Counted from the stretch's first letter, positions 13,280-25,207 are shown. The stretch is DNA of 64,000 bases from Tillus elongatus (GCA_964006375.1 OZ023262.1:88639654-88703653), one strand, 5' to 3'. Numbers and translations are program-made. The notes: a model not told the origin generated them from the sequence alone.

Positions 13280-14565
13280 TTTAGCAATTTTAACTCAAAA
13301 TATAATGAACCGATCTTGGTCAAATTTGGTGAGTACCTTCCTTTTGAAAGTGCCTTGGATAGGTTCGTTATCCAGGAAAATCTGACCAGGTTTTCCCGGA
13401 AAATGTTGTGTTTTCTTTCTAAAAAAATTCATATCTCCGTAAATAACAAAATTAGGGCAACCAATTTGGTACGCTTGTTTGTATTATAAAGAGTGAACTG
13501 TGTACCAAAATTTAGGTCTGTAGCTTTAAAGAAAACTAAGTTATGGGCAGTTAAAAAACAAATTTTTGGTTTTACTCAAAACGTCAAACTCGCAATTTTA
13601 CACGTCAAAATTGGCAATGTTTAGGCAAATAATGTGAAACAAATACCGATTGTGAAAAGAAAATGTTGCAAGAAGAGTGTTCTGCAAACCCTTAGGTTTC
13701 AGATTCAACCGCCATTGCGCCTCATTTTACTAAAATATTTACAAAAATGAAATTCAATATGTGTTATCATCTCATCGCTGCTTACAGACGTCTAACTTTT
13801 ATTAAGTGGCAGGATTTTTTGTCAACAAAAAATACCAAATTACATTTGTTTCGACCAGTAATTACAAAAATTAAGTTACAATTTAAAATAAAACCTAAAG
13901 ACAGCGTCCTTGTCAGAAGACTAAGGTTAGGACACACAAAGATGACACACCAACATCTTTTGGAAGGAACACCACCCCCTACATGTAGTCAGTGCTGTGT
14001 ACAACTATCAGTGGCACATTTCTTATTCAACTGCAAAGACTATGAACAAGCAAGGAAATTTAGCAATATGCCTAGTTCGATAACTACGGAAGTTCTACAA
14101 CTTAAAAATTAAACATAGAGCGTGTCATTGGTTTTTTGAAATCATCTGGACTTTATAATAAGCTTTAATTTATTTTTGATATTTGTCACTTTTTTATAGT
14201 TACTGTTAATTAGAAATAAGGTTTACAAATATTTGTTAAATAATTTATTGCCCCATTAAATATTGTAGGTGCCAATGACAATTAATGTTGAGACACCAAT
14301 TTTTCTTTGAGTAATAAAAAAATAGACCCTTTTTGGATGCTTTGGCTGTCAGTTTAGTTAAGTTGGTGCCTTTTTGGATATTTATTTGTAGGTTTAGTGA
14401 AGTTTATGGTTTAACGGTCTATAATTATTTTTTTAAGCTAATTTTCGTAGAACAAATTTGTTGATGCATTTTTGCATTTTTTATCGAAATATGATGCGTT
14501 TATAAGAAAAAAATCTGGACGCAGTAAGTGCGTTTTGATAGCGAATTTTCGGTAAATTTGCAGAT
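13280..14565 (+). repeat. TAR-I right half interrupted by a LINE
   Basis: The plus-strand TAR-I body runs from accgatcttggtcaaatt through ccaggttttcccgg, caaaacgtcaaactcgc and aaatatttacaaaaatg, stops at about 13757, then resumes at atagacccttttt (about 14320). It ends in the hairpin terminus near 14514-14545 (ctggacgcagtaagtgcg read on plus). No TA array is attached on the left, so the array half was lost or lies elsewhere. Confidence 0.7.
13747..14320 (+). pseudogene. LINE ORF2 3' end (I/R1/Jockey group), C-terminal zinc-finger region
   Basis: A frame of 121 codons (13747-14112) matches the C-terminal tail that follows RNase H in I/R1/Jockey-type LINE proteins. It contains RRLRLGHTKMTHQHLL, then PPTCSQC and LFNC, a CCHC-like zinc-binding pattern. 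The first codons up to about 13757 belong to the interrupted TAR-I, so the ATG is not a real start. A 3' untranslated region of about 200 bp ends in aataaaaaaa just before the TAR-I body resumes, giving a poly(A)-like junction. It is a 5'-truncated retro-insertion, with the upstream RNase H and RT absent on this strand. Confidence 0.75.
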
Positions 14566-15045
14566 TAGCTTCCGAACGCTTTTCAAAAACTATTTTCAGA
14601 AACTTGCCTAGGGCCTCCCCTGGATCCACAAAACCCAAGAAAATTTTCTTGTTCACACCCCCCAAGGCAGTTACGGGACCAGGAGTGAATAGGGGTGCTG
14701 GGCGGGGTAGGTAGTAAAAAGGAAATATGAGCAGAAAATGCGAATATAACGGGCTTGAAAGTTGAATTTTTCACATCTTGAAGCCTTTGCCCCCTTAAAC
14801 CCTGGATACCCCGCACAGCACCCCTATTCCACCAAAAAATTCCTTGTTTACACTCCCCAAGGAAGTTACGGGACCAGGAGTGAGTAGGGGTGTATAATAT
14901 TTTTAGCTAATTTTCGTAGAACAAATTCGTTAATGCATTTTTGAATTTTTTGCCGAAATATTATGCGTTTGTAAGAAAAGGGTCTAGACGCAGTAAGTGC
15001 GTTTTGGTAGCGAATTTTCGGCAAATTTGCAGTTTAGCTGTTGTT
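14430..15045 (+). repeat. Duplicated hairpin termini flanking a 325-bp segment
   Basis: The block ttttcgtagaacaaat ... ctagacgcagtaagtgcg ... gcgaattttcggcaaattt occurs at 14430-14570 and again at 14896-15040 in direct orientation. The DNA between also holds an internal direct repeat (ccccaaggcagttacggg near 14670 and ccccaaggaagttacggg near 14855). Related sequence occurs in reverse near 22400-22550. Confidence 0.7.
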
Positions 15046-16629
15046 CCAAGACCTCCAATTGATAAGCAATATCACATATCACTCTGGACCAATATATAGC
15101 ATTTTGAAGATTCGATAGAGTTCTTAACAGTGAAAGGGAATCGGTCAAAACAACAAAGCTACTCATATTTTGGTTACAGGCTAGTACTAAAGCCTTTTGT
15201 ATGGCAACAGCTTCAGCAGTGTAAATTGAAGTGAACTTTGGCAGACTAAATAGCTCAACATCATCTAATTGATAAATGTACACTGCGCATACCACTGGAT
15301 CTTGAATTTTTGTCCCATCAGTATAAATTCTTTATATGGTTTTAACGCTTGTTTCAATATACAAGGATTTATATCTGGTATGTTAGTAAATTTGGGTATA
15401 ATAATGTGAGTTTTTATCAGTTGTATGTTATAAGAGAAATCAAATCTAAAATTAAGGATTTCTTTCGCATACCATTGAGAATTTTCTATTTCCAAAGAAG
15501 CGTCAAGTAATGGTGGTGAAGTTTTGTTTTTCCAATAGTTGTGCGTAAGATCAATCACAGCTAGCTGTTCAATTTTCATGAACGTGTCCTGAGAATCTGA
15601 GCTAAAGTTTTTTTATAAGTAATTTACAAGATAACAAAAATGTTCTAACAAAAAGTGGTTGTTCGTTTGTTAAAACTAAAAGAGATTGTACAGGAGAAGT
15701 TTTGATTGCTCCTGTTATGATTCTTAGAGCTTTATATTGGATTCTGTCAATTGTTGTTAATAGCGTGTTAGAAGCAGATCCATAAAATGTAGAGTCATAG
15801 TCTAAGATAGACCTAGTGTATGCTCGATAAAATGTCATTGCAGTTGACATGTCTACACCATGATTTCTGCCTGTAGTGTATTTTAAAATATTTAAGCTTT
15901 TCTTTGCTCTATCTTTTAGAGAATCTATATGATTTTTCCATCCCAGTCTATGGTCAAGAGTGATTCCTAAGTATTTGATAGAGGATCGCAATGGAAAGTT
16001 AGTCCCAGCAAGAGAAATGGATGGAATTGGCACATTGTGCTCTTTAATTATATGTCTTGTGAAAAAAGTTACCACTGTTTTATCAACAGAGTAAAACCGC
16101 TAGTGAAATTAAAATTAATTATATTTGACATAGCTAAAGAGAGCTCAGTTAGGCATTGATTATAATTGTTTTGAGTAGTGTACACGGAGAAATCATCAGC
16201 ATACTGTAAGCATTGTATTTCTTTAGGCAGTATTTTGTGAAAATCGTGAGTATAAATGTTGAAGAGAACAGAAATCAAAACTGAACCCTGGGGAATGCCA
16301 ACATTCACCAGCCTAGGTCTAATGATACCATTTCTTGTTCGAGCATACACCCTTCTATTTTCAAATATTTTAACAAGATTAGTTGCTATACCTCTAGGAA
16401 TATTTAAACTAGACAGTTTTTCAATTAAAATTTCTAAGATAACGCTGTCGTACGCTCCCTTCAGATGAATGAAAATAGCACCCAAATAATATTTTTTTGT
16501 CAAGTTGTTTTTAATGTCAACGACCAAGCTTGCAAGTATCATCTTTAAATTTGGTATACAGTTATCACCCGACAAACGAACGGTACGGACTGTTTTTGAG
16601 TAAAATCGCTTCAGGTGGTAGGGGATCAA
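14984..16629 (-). pseudogene. LINE ORF2: reverse transcriptase and partial RNase H (I/R1 group)
   Basis: A minus-strand non-LTR retrotransposon pol, broken but recognisable. The reverse transcriptase core in 16069-16570 has the GAYD motif in palm A (HLKGAYDSV), PQGSVLISVLFN, and the catalytic YADD at 16191-16205. After a shift, 15602-16075 carries the thumb (IKYLGITLDHRLGWKNHI). The frame at 15265-15579 is linker. RNase H follows with IYTDGTK (catalytic Asp, near 15318), the TAEAVAI glutamate and VLTDSLS aspartate. It is cut near 15035, where a hairpin-terminus repeat begins, so the RNase H end and zinc finger are missing. The first residues of the frame at 16629 belong to a neighbouring repeat, not to the LINE. 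Confidence 0.85.
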
Positions 16630-17010
16630 TGTGGGACGATTCGGTAAAAATTAAAATGTTTTCATTAAAACTTGAGAAAACTTTCAATTACATCAAAGGT
16701 ATGGTATTCTGTGCTGAAATTAAATTAGGGGTTAAATGTGTGGGGGTAGAATATCCATGACAGAAATTTCTTAATTTTTTGCTAAAGTAAAACGTCTCAA
16801 AACATAGAAAACTTGATTCTGAAAGGAAATTTTTTTTGGTTGTCTATTTATTAGGCTGTCGGCTTGTATGTCTGTCTGTTGGTCGGAGCAATAACTTTTG
16901 AACGAATCGACGTATAATCATAAAATTTTCCTGTTAGCCCCTGACAAAAGAAGGCTTCTAATTTATTTGGGACAAGATCGCTTCAGGAGTAGGGGATAAA
17001 TAAGAGGTTA
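16530..17010. repeat. Diverged direct repeat pair
   Basis: aaaatcgcttcaggtggta with ggggatcaat (about 16600-16635) is repeated as gatcgcttcaggagtaggg (about 16977-16995), with similar sequence before and after (cgacaaacgaacgg and gacaaaagaaggc). It resembles two copies of a small unclassified repeat, one of which abuts the LINE 5' truncation. Confidence 0.5.
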
Positions 17011-18260
17011 TTTGATGAAAATTGACATTTTTTCGTTAAAAATCGAGTAATATAACGTTTCGAAAGCTTATGGTTACGGCAATTCGAATATTTCCCATGT
17101 GTTCAAGTCATCGACGCTAAATTCATTTCATGAGAATGTCTTCCTCAGGAGACTATATTATCACAGTTATGTGAAAGTTATAATTCAATTTGCAGCACAA
17201 TTTATTTTGTGGAAATTAGAGTCGATATTTTCTCATTAGGCATTTTTCAAACGAAAATTCGCTAACAAGCGAAAATAGTGGGTCAAGATAAAAGTGTATT
17301 GAGAAATATTGTTAAGAAATGACATAAACTCAATGGGTTGGTTTATCTGTAAGGACATCGAGTGAAGGCTTAGTAGTAGTAAAATCAACTTTTCATTAAA
17401 TTAGCATTAGGTAAATTATTAATATATCTCTTGAAAAATTTGTAGAAAATGTCTGCCTTTAATTAAATGGAAACATTTTAATGAAACGTCTTTAATATTA
17501 GACAGCATATCTGCTTCATTGTTTACGTAACATTCTTACTTAAACAATAAAAAAGCGGGTGTACATGAAGACATAAAAAGAAATAACGATAAAAATGCTC
17601 CAGGTCTTTGCTCTTCCTAATAACTTTGTCAAACATAAATAATCAACAGGTATGTAATTAAGGAGCTTCAAAATGAATTAAAGATATACATTTCTGAAAC
17701 TTTAAATTTCGATGACCCGGGCAGGGAAGAGAGCAGCTTGCTTAATTAACAGAATAAAAGTTGCAAAAGAGAATTTTACTTAAATTAAAACTTTCTCTTA
17801 ATTATCCTCGTTCAAACACAGTAATTAAGATGGTAAAGAGGAAAACGTACAGTTTTGTTGTTTTCGGCAAAACGAAAATACTAATTATTTCAGCGATGAA
17901 TCTAATTGCATCTTATATCAGAATATAATTGCAAATTCTGGGCTGGGGATAATTTGGGAATACCTGAGACAAGATTTAATAGAATATTAATGTGAATCCT
18001 GGGATCAGCTTCCTTGTAATTCATCTTCATATTGTGGGAAACCATTATAAATCTTTCTTTAATAATATCTGTCTCTGAATTTTAAACAATTACATAAAAA
18101 TTTTTGAAGAATAAATCTCGCTTGGAGATCTTGCCTTAATTAAATATAAAACCACAAACAACAAAACAAGATTTGTTGTATAATCAAGATTTCTTGGTTT
18201 TTGCGGCCGTAGCAAATACAAATATCACAACAAAGCCTCTACGCATAAAACATATTCATA
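17011..18260. other. No recognisable feature
   Basis: AT-rich DNA. I found no coding match, tRNA-like box or array. Confidence 0.5.
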
Positions 18261-18261
18261 A

Positions 18262-18515
18262 AATGTATGGACGCAGCAAATGCGTTATGATAGCGAATAT
18301 TCATAAGAGTGAGTTTCGATCAAAAAATTGTAAGTTTGACAATATAGAAGTCTAGACGTAGTAAGTGTATTACGGTAGTGAATTTAAAATGTTTTCAAGC
18401 CTAAATATGTCTTTGTTTAATAAAAAGAAATCAAATTTGGTAGAAATATAACATTTATAGTAGAAACCAGGTTCCATAGTTCATCAGAATAAATGTTGTA
18501 ACCCCCTTCAAAAAA

Positions 18516-18596
<81 letters not shown>
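18262..18596 (+). repeat. Hairpin-terminus fragments with TA array (T310-like)
   Basis: One terminus at 18268-18310 (ggacgcagcaaatgcgtt) and another at 18355-18390 (agacgtagtaagtgtatta) are followed by a body like 55337-55646 (tcaaatttggtagaa, catttatagtagaaacca). The second runs into a TA array at 18519-18596. Confidence 0.6.
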
Positions 18597-18597
<1 letters not shown>

Positions 18598-20690
18598 TAT
18601 AGTATAGTAAGCGAAAAAGCTGTTATCTAAAGATTGAGTTCAAGTGAATCTAGATCCGGTCGGTAGTGAGGTCACCGTTACCTGTTAAACCCTAACCTAA
18701 TCCATCTAGCTATCAGATTTTATTATTTGCAAGAAAAAACACTGGTAAGGTCAGAAGATGTTAAAAAAAGCTTACCTAGTTCTGAGTTGTTCTGTCTGAA
18801 GTCCCATATTTGTTAGATCCCCTGATTAGAACCTGGTTACTTTAAAGTTGTCGATATCTCGGTAAGCGGTAATCAGAATTATTTATTGTGTTGCCATAAA
18901 ATGTGGGAAATATTGGTTAAAAATTACTTTCCAATTAAAGAGATATGTTAATGTAACAATAATATTAAATTTATTTATATAAATGAATTTGGGATTGCAA
19001 ATAAAATTAAATCAACATGGTGGGTAAATCTCTAATAAACATTAACTCATACACAAATAAAAATTAAATAAACGGGAAGAATTTCAAGAAAAAGTAATTA
19101 TCATCTTACATGGTACATGACAAAATAATAAGATAAAATGGTTGTATGTTACCAAAATATTAACATTACCTACTTGAGGTATATCAAAAGTTAAATGCTG
19201 TATTTTACAGCTTAAAAGCAAACACAAATTATTATATAAATTACTTGACGTTTGTCAATCAGTTTGGTTGACTTTTCAATGACTTAACTTGGCCAGTCCT
19301 TTGAGTGAGGCTCCATTTAATAAAAATATTCTTATGTGAAATTTCTACTTTAATGATTGAAAATGAACGATATTTAAAAAAATTTACAGGTTAAATATTT
19401 TACAAACAAAATCTGCTAATTACAGTTTCAAGAACTATGTATTTAAATTCACAATATTGACAAAATAAAGACTAAACAGGAAATTTACAGTTGTCCTTAC
19501 AGACACCTCACTGACACTATTCAAGTTCAAATTTAATGATGCTTTCTTGAAAATTCAGATTGTAAAGGTTCAAATATTAGATTACTGCATGAAAAGTTCT
19601 GCTGGTTAACAGAAAAAAGTTTAAATCGACTCACCAAGTCCTGATACCTGAAGTTACCTGTTGAACCTTTGAAGATGCTCTCCAAGTAGAGTCAACTATC
19701 AGAGCCTAACATAGGCTAACCAATTCCAATAGGAGAGGGAAGGTTGAAGAGAATAAGTGGTACTTTCCATAAGCGGTTATTGGACAGGTGGATTTTTGTT
19801 GCTCCAATACTGGGTGAGACAATTTGTTCCCTATGTCGATATTCTGAATTAAATTGACGAAAATTTTTCTACAGCAATAAAAACGTAAATTGGCTCAAGT
19901 GAAATTTATTGCCAATTGATTTTAAATTCGGTAATGATGAGAAACTCTTTCTGATTAACGTGGGAAATGCACCAGGTCGATAACAAAGGATTGCTACTTA
20001 ATTCGCGTTTCTCTGTCAAACACGTCGTTTATTTAAATTCAAAAACCGCTTAAATGACTCTATTTAGATAGTATCGACAATGAAAAGGATTTTATCACCT
20101 ATTTTAAGATATTTTTTAGCCACCATAATTAAAAGATGTTTAGTCGGCAATTGCCCAGCTACGGCTCTGATTTAAGTAACGTCTTGTGAGTTGAGGTCTG
20201 ACTTCATCCCCCCTTTAGCACAGACATCCCTCGCCTATAGTTCAGGGCCTTCAAGGTTAATTTAGTGACTGAATTGCAGATATAGTCCTGACTTTCCCCC
20301 AACATTGAGAATGGACTCGTAATTTTCCAAGGTTCTTTTAACATTGTCAACAGATTTTCAAGATAAAATAATATTTTGTTCTACAATATTCTTATATCAA
20401 CGTATATTTTGTTTACTCTAACATCTTCCAGGAATAATGCGACACATCATTTACTAAGAAAGCTATATTGCGCCTTTAGATGTTTGAATTTTCAACGTGC
20501 TTTTTTAGCCTGCAGCACGGAGTTTGGAGTAGTTAAATGTTGGCGACTTTTCATCGAATAATTTTTGAAATTAAAACATGAACTGCTCTACAGATATTGG
20601 ATTGTCGGCTATCAATTAAGTCTCTTACGGGCTCATTTTGAATATTTAAAGTAGTAACGAAACGCAATCGTTACAATGAATTGTAAAATT
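18597..20690. other. No recognisable feature
   Basis: About 2.1 kb of AT-rich DNA, the longest stretch without an obvious repeat. I see no reading frame of note, splice-compatible exon or family match. It could be single-copy intergenic or intronic DNA. Confidence 0.5.
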
Positions 20691-20694
20691 TTTC

Positions 20695-21190
20695 AAAAAT
20701 AAAGAGAATTTTCCCGAAAAAAATTGTGCGATTTCACGGGCAAACGAACCGATTACATAAATTAACACAAAAAAACGACACTTGCCAAAATATTAATTAT
20801 TCACACATAGCTTTTTCACAAAAAAATACAACAAATAATTTTACATGAAAGTATGCAAACAACCCTTTTTTTTAAATTGACTTAAGTAATGTTACACAAA
20901 ATTTATGTAGAAACCCTTTTATAAAAATTAGCCAAAAGGTTTCTTACACGACTATTTGCTAACAAAATTCTTTTCACGTAAATTCGAAAACATATTTTTC
21001 ATGTCAATTCGCAAACATATTTTTCTACAATAATCTGTTAAACATTACTTATTAATCGCTAAGATTCAACAACAATTTGACAAAACAAGTTTTTGCGAAA
21101 ACTGATTGGTATGTTTTACACAAAAGTTTATAAAACACATAGAAGTTAAAGTACATAATCTGTAACTAAAATTAAACTAACATACAGGCT
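20695..21190 (-). repeat. Very diverged TAR-like sequence
   Basis: ttttcccgaaaaaaattgtg followed by gggcaaacgaacc resembles the TAR body block around the TTCGTTAGCCAGG segment in reverse. The remainder is too decayed to align with confidence. Confidence 0.35.
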
Positions 21191-21194
21191 GTTT

Positions 21195-21405
21195 CCTTTG
21201 TAAAAATCTAAGCATTATTTTCATGGGACTCCGGTATTTAAGTGGCAAAGACGCCGCATCACAATGTGACAAAAACGTAAAAAGTTGCAAAACAATGCGA
21301 ATAACTCGAAAACGGCGAACCATATCAATTTTTTTTTACAAATAAGCATTGCAGTTCGATGGAAAATGCAAGATTGTAATGATATAAGGAGTGTTATTTT
21401 TAAAA
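21195..21405 (+). repeat. R300 dispersed repeat
   Basis: Shares acgccgcatcacaatgtg, then gtaaaaagttgcaaaac, tcgaaaacggcg, cagttcgatggaaaat and gatataaggagtgtt with 9041-9345 and 59010-59290. Confidence 0.65.
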
Positions 21406-21412
21406 AATATCA

Positions 21413-22003
21413 GGACGCAGCAAGTGCGTTATAGTAGTGAATTTTCATACGAATTGTACACTATTAGTAAGATATATTATTAAAACTAATCCTTTAAATT
21501 TAAATCCACCTTGGAGATCAGTTTTAGAGTCCGAATTAGCGATTATTTGAAAAAATTTACATTCTATATGAAGCTAAAAAATGTAAATTAGGTTTCAGAT
21601 ATAATGTGTAAGTACTTCAAGTATCTTTACAAAATTGTGTTACAAATTTCATTAATGTTACAAAAATTTTTCAGAAAAAAATTAATTATTTACAAAGGGA
21701 ATGTACCTGTTAATATGGCATGTATTTTTCCTTATTAATTACTTTGATGGTTTTGTTTTAGTCAACCCATCCAGTTATTGTAAACAATAAACAAGAAAAA
21801 AGGTTTTTTAAAACAAATTTGTAGTTAGCCGCGAAGCTCAATATGTTATTTTTCTTCAATTTAGTACCCACGGTGCGTTTATTTAGGTGTTACTATGGTT
21901 CAAGATCAAAGATTCTAGCATAAGGGGAAATTTATTGAGCTATCGGATTCGAAATATTTTAACGAAAATTTTCTACCATAACATATTTGCTGCACACAGA
22001 CCC
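21413..22003 (+). repeat. T590, complete copy with inverted termini
   Basis: A 591-bp element bounded by GGACGCAGCAAGTGCGTTAT (left) and, in reverse, GGGTCTGTGTGCAGCAAATA (right). These inverted ends of about 36 bp each carry the hairpin region and a GTAGNGAATTTTC-like block. There are no reading frames. The internal order of blocks matches 3468, 22610-23800 and 61300. Confidence 0.75.
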
Positions 22004-22015
22004 CTTCCAACACTT

Positions 22016-22255
22016 ATTTACGGTTGCTGTATCCATACTTTTTGAAAATGATAAAATATTGCAGCTTACTCGGTAAGACTGACAAACAAGGCAACCTCAA
22101 AATCATTTTTGGAAACATATTTAAAATAATGAAATGAGATAACAATTTAAACGCAAATTGAAAATCTTGGTTCGCTGCTTCGTCGCTAGGGTTCTCCTTC
22201 CCCTTATGCATTCCTACAATCACCTTTAATGCATAAACAAGAACAATGTAAACAA
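22016..22255. other. Segment present in only one unit of the tandem duplication
   Basis: The second unit passes directly from cagaccctctccaacacc (23794) to agcggtgaatatagagg. Here about 240 bp intervene, suggesting an insertion in unit 1 or a deletion in unit 2. Content unrecognised. Confidence 0.5.
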
Positions 22256-22259
22256 TAAA

Positions 22260-22600
22260 AATTCCTTTGGAGCAACCCGTAAAAAGGTTACGGAACCTGA
22301 GGTGAATATAGAGGTTCTGCGTGCGGTAAACAGGATTTTAAGGAGGTATAAGCTGTTTCTTTCGTAAATCCATTCCGCTCACTTTTCCATTTTCTCTCCG
22401 CCCAGCACCCATATTCACTCTTGATCCCGTAACTCCCTTGTGGGCCATTTGCAAGAAACTCTTTTTATGGTTTGGGCATCCAGAAGGGGTTCTAAGCATA
22501 TTTCTGAATAGATTTTTCTAAACACCCCCATGTGCTAATCTGCAAATTTACCGAAAATTTAATTTTTATTTTTTGAACAGAATACATCTATGAAATTATA
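22260..22600 (+). repeat. T590-flanking segment (unit 1 of tandem duplication)
   Basis: gtgaatatagaggttctgcg, ggtaaacaggatttt, ctccgcccagcacc, cccgtaactccc and gaatacatctatgaaat match 23815-24058. The part with ctgcaaatttaccgaaaatt is the reverse of the terminus type seen at 14520. Confidence 0.75.
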
Positions 22601-22680
22601 GGTCGCAGGTACGTATTTGTCGATATTAATCGCTTGACTATTTAGTTAGCGAGTATTTCAAAAAAATTACATTCTACATA

Positions 22681-22994
22681 GTTTATAGTTTATAGTTTAT
22701 TGTTATATAAATAGTACAAAGCATCTTACAAATAAGTCTAAACTTGTGACTGCAAATGATACAATTTTGATTAAATTTTAATCTAAATGTCAATTGTTCT
22801 AAAGTTTTGTCATCTGATTTCTAATCTCCAAAATTACCTCACCGCATTATGTACCATTACAATTTCCCGAAACGTGGATGGTACTTGATATCAATTTCTT
22901 CATTTTAATAAAAAACTTATATATTTTAAAACTTGACTCAAATTAAATTCTACATCTTTTTCAACAGAAATATTATTTTGACGTAACAGTGACA
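22681..22994 (-). mobile_element. Retro-insertion with (CTATAAA)n tail, probable LINE 3' end
   Basis: About 314 bp flanked by TACATA (22675-22680 and 22995-23000), interrupting a sequence continuous in unit 1. Its left edge reads gtttatagtttatagttta, so on the minus strand it ends in repeats of an ACTATAA-type motif, as I-type LINE tails do. It has no coding sequence, so it would be a 5'-truncated 3' untranslated region. Confidence 0.6.
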
Positions 22995-23046
22995 TACATA
23001 TGGAGCTAAAAAATTAAAATTAGGTCTTAGATATAATGTTTAAGTA

Positions 23047-23393
23047 TGTGTGTGTGTGTTTTTTTTCTTTAACGTCGGCCTATTTCCGCGACTATGGCCA
23101 ATCCCCGACGCCAGGGAGCAGTTTCACCTCACTATCCCGGAAATTTTGCCGAACCCCTGCCTTTCTGTAAGGAGGGTAGGGATCTTTAACGTACCCAACA
23201 TCGCATGGACACGGGGCCGACGGATTTACGCCCCCTCCGAAGGGAGGAACGTGCAGACATTCAACTTGCTCAGATACAATGCCAGAACTTCGGTTGATGT
23301 TAATGTTACAGTTTGTACTGAAAAAGTGAAAGAAGAAACCAGTACCCTTCGGTTCAGAGGCACACGTTCTTACCCTTGAACCACCGAGGCTCG
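23047..23393 (-). mobile_element. SINE-A, full length, minus, with 13-bp target-site duplication
   Basis: The tRNA-like head is at the right end (B box decayed, A box ggttcaagggtaaga on minus) and a (CA)n tail at the left. The target duplication is TAATGTKTAAGTA at 23034-23046 and 23394-23406, with one mismatch. The unoccupied site is present in unit 1 near 21604-21616. Confidence 0.9.
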
Positions 23394-24063
23394 TAATGTG
23401 TAAGTACTGCAAGTATCTTTACAAAATTGTGTTACAAATTTCATCAATGTTACGTTTTTCAGAAAAAAATAAATAATTATTTACAAAGGGAATGTACCTG
23501 TTAATATGGCATGTATTTTTCCTTATTAATTGCTTAGATGGTTTTGTTTTAGTCAACTCATCCAGTTATTGCAAACAATAAAATAAACAAGAAAAAAGGT
23601 TTTTCAAAACAAATTTGTAGTTAGCCGCGAAGCTCAATATGTTATTTTTCTTTAATTTAGTACCCACGGTGCGTTTACTTAAGTGTTACTATGGTTCAAG
23701 ATTAAACATTCTAGCATAATGGGAAATTTATTGAGCCAGCGGATTCGAAATATTTTTGCGAAAATTTTCTACCATAACATACTTGTTGCACACAGACCCT
23801 CTCCAACACCAGCGGTGAATATAGAGGTTCTGCGTGCGGTAAACAGGATTTTGAGGAGGTATAGCTGCAAAATGGGATAAAGGCAGCTTAAAGAGGTCCA
23901 ACTAAGCTGTTTCTTTCGTAGGTACTTTCCGCTCACATTTTCTTTTTATATTCGTCTCCGCCCAGCACCCCTATTCTCTCTTAGTCCCGTAACTCTCTTG
24001 TGGACCCTTTGCAAGAAAGTCTTCTTGTGGTTTATTTTTTGAACGGAATACATCTATGAAATA

Positions 24064-24065
<2 letters not shown>

Positions 24066-24157
<92 letters not shown>

Positions 24158-24675
24158 TTAACTGATTTAAACTAAACTTGGCACGTATCTTCATTGTATT
24201 AAGACCGCGGACGAGTTCGTATATCAGCTATAACGGACATTCTTTTCCCCCAAAAATATACAAAATATTTCTGAAAACGCTATATTTTTATGTATCAGGG
24301 TAACTGAAATGAGAGTTTACATGTGGCTAGAAATGGTGTAAATAAAAGTATGTTGTAAATTTTAAGTAATTTGGTGCATAACATTTAGAGTTTTCTCCAA
24401 ATTAAAAATAAAATCTGAAAGACATGCGTTGAAACGACTTTGTGGTTAAAGTCCAATGACTGACCGACAGAGTAGTTAACTGCCACACGTAGATTGATTC
24501 ATACAACATGTATAAACCATACATCAACGCTAACAAAACTAAATAAATAACAAGCATAGAAACTTACTACCCGAACGAACAATCGTGAAATCTCGGTCAC
24601 AAATATGAAAAATGACAGACGACATGAAATTAAAAACTTGCCAAGTGATTGTTACTTAACTGGGGGTTTCAATGA
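24066..24675 (+). repeat. TA array and TAR-II right body
   Basis: A TA array at 24066-24157 is followed by the TAR-II body: cttggcacgtatcttcatt, gcggacgagttcgta, agctataacggacat, ttacatgtggctagaaatgg, attaaaaataaaatct. The next 250 bp (to about 24675) matches 26430-26695 closely. The left half of the element is absent. Confidence 0.75.
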
Positions 24676-25004
24676 ATTTTTAAAATACACTATTATATTT
24701 GTGGCTTGATAAAAGGCCCAAATACAGTTTTAGCACAGCATATACATGTGATAGATGATGTGGTTTTGGACTGATAGTGTAGTATAATATAGTAGAAATC
24801 AAGACAAGTCTCTATAAAAATAATTCTAAAATAGTTTCTTTTATCTTTCAAATTAAACATAAGACGTCATATAACAGTTGCGGGTTGTGTTTTAATGGTA
24901 ATTCTACTAATTCTGTAATTAATTGTTACGTATACTTTGAATATAATATCCTGTGCATGGAGCCAATCTGGAGTATTATGTAAACAAAACGTTAGTTGTC
25001 GTGT

Positions 25005-25205
25005 ATTAAAATGGCTCAGGGACAACGTATTTGTCTTCTTCTAAGCAGAAGGTTACGCGATCGATTCCAGCTCGACAAATGTATGCTTTTTGAAATTTTA
25101 CTTTGACATTTGGAGAAACAATAGTGCACATATGTCATACATTTTGAACAAGATCTCATTTTTGTTTGAAGCGCCTGAATAACTTTGTCACTTTTGAATA
25201 TGAAA
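25005..25205 (+). mobile_element. SINE-B, tRNA-derived
   Basis: ggctcagggacaacg resembles an A box and gcgatcgattcc a B box. Between them ttcttctaagcagaagg looks like an anticodon arm. The body (caagatctcatttttgttt, aactttgtcac, gaaattataatttt) is shared with 26695-26895. It abuts the TAR starting at 25208. Confidence 0.6.
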
Positions 25206-25207
25206 TT

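Larger units (their letters stand above)
22610..24058 (+). repeat. Unit 2 of tandem duplication, carrying two nested retro-insertions
   Basis: Reproduces the T590 body and right flank of 21480-22600 and starts where unit 1 ends. It is split by a LINE-tail-like insert (22681-22994) and a SINE-A (23047-23393), each with target duplications. The T590 right terminus lies near 23750-23796 (accataacatacttgttgc). Confidence 0.75.

Noticed and set aside
13747..16629. Twin-priming inversion of a single LINE
   Set aside because: The inverted 5' part would have to lie upstream of the 3' part. Here it lies downstream of the 3' end.
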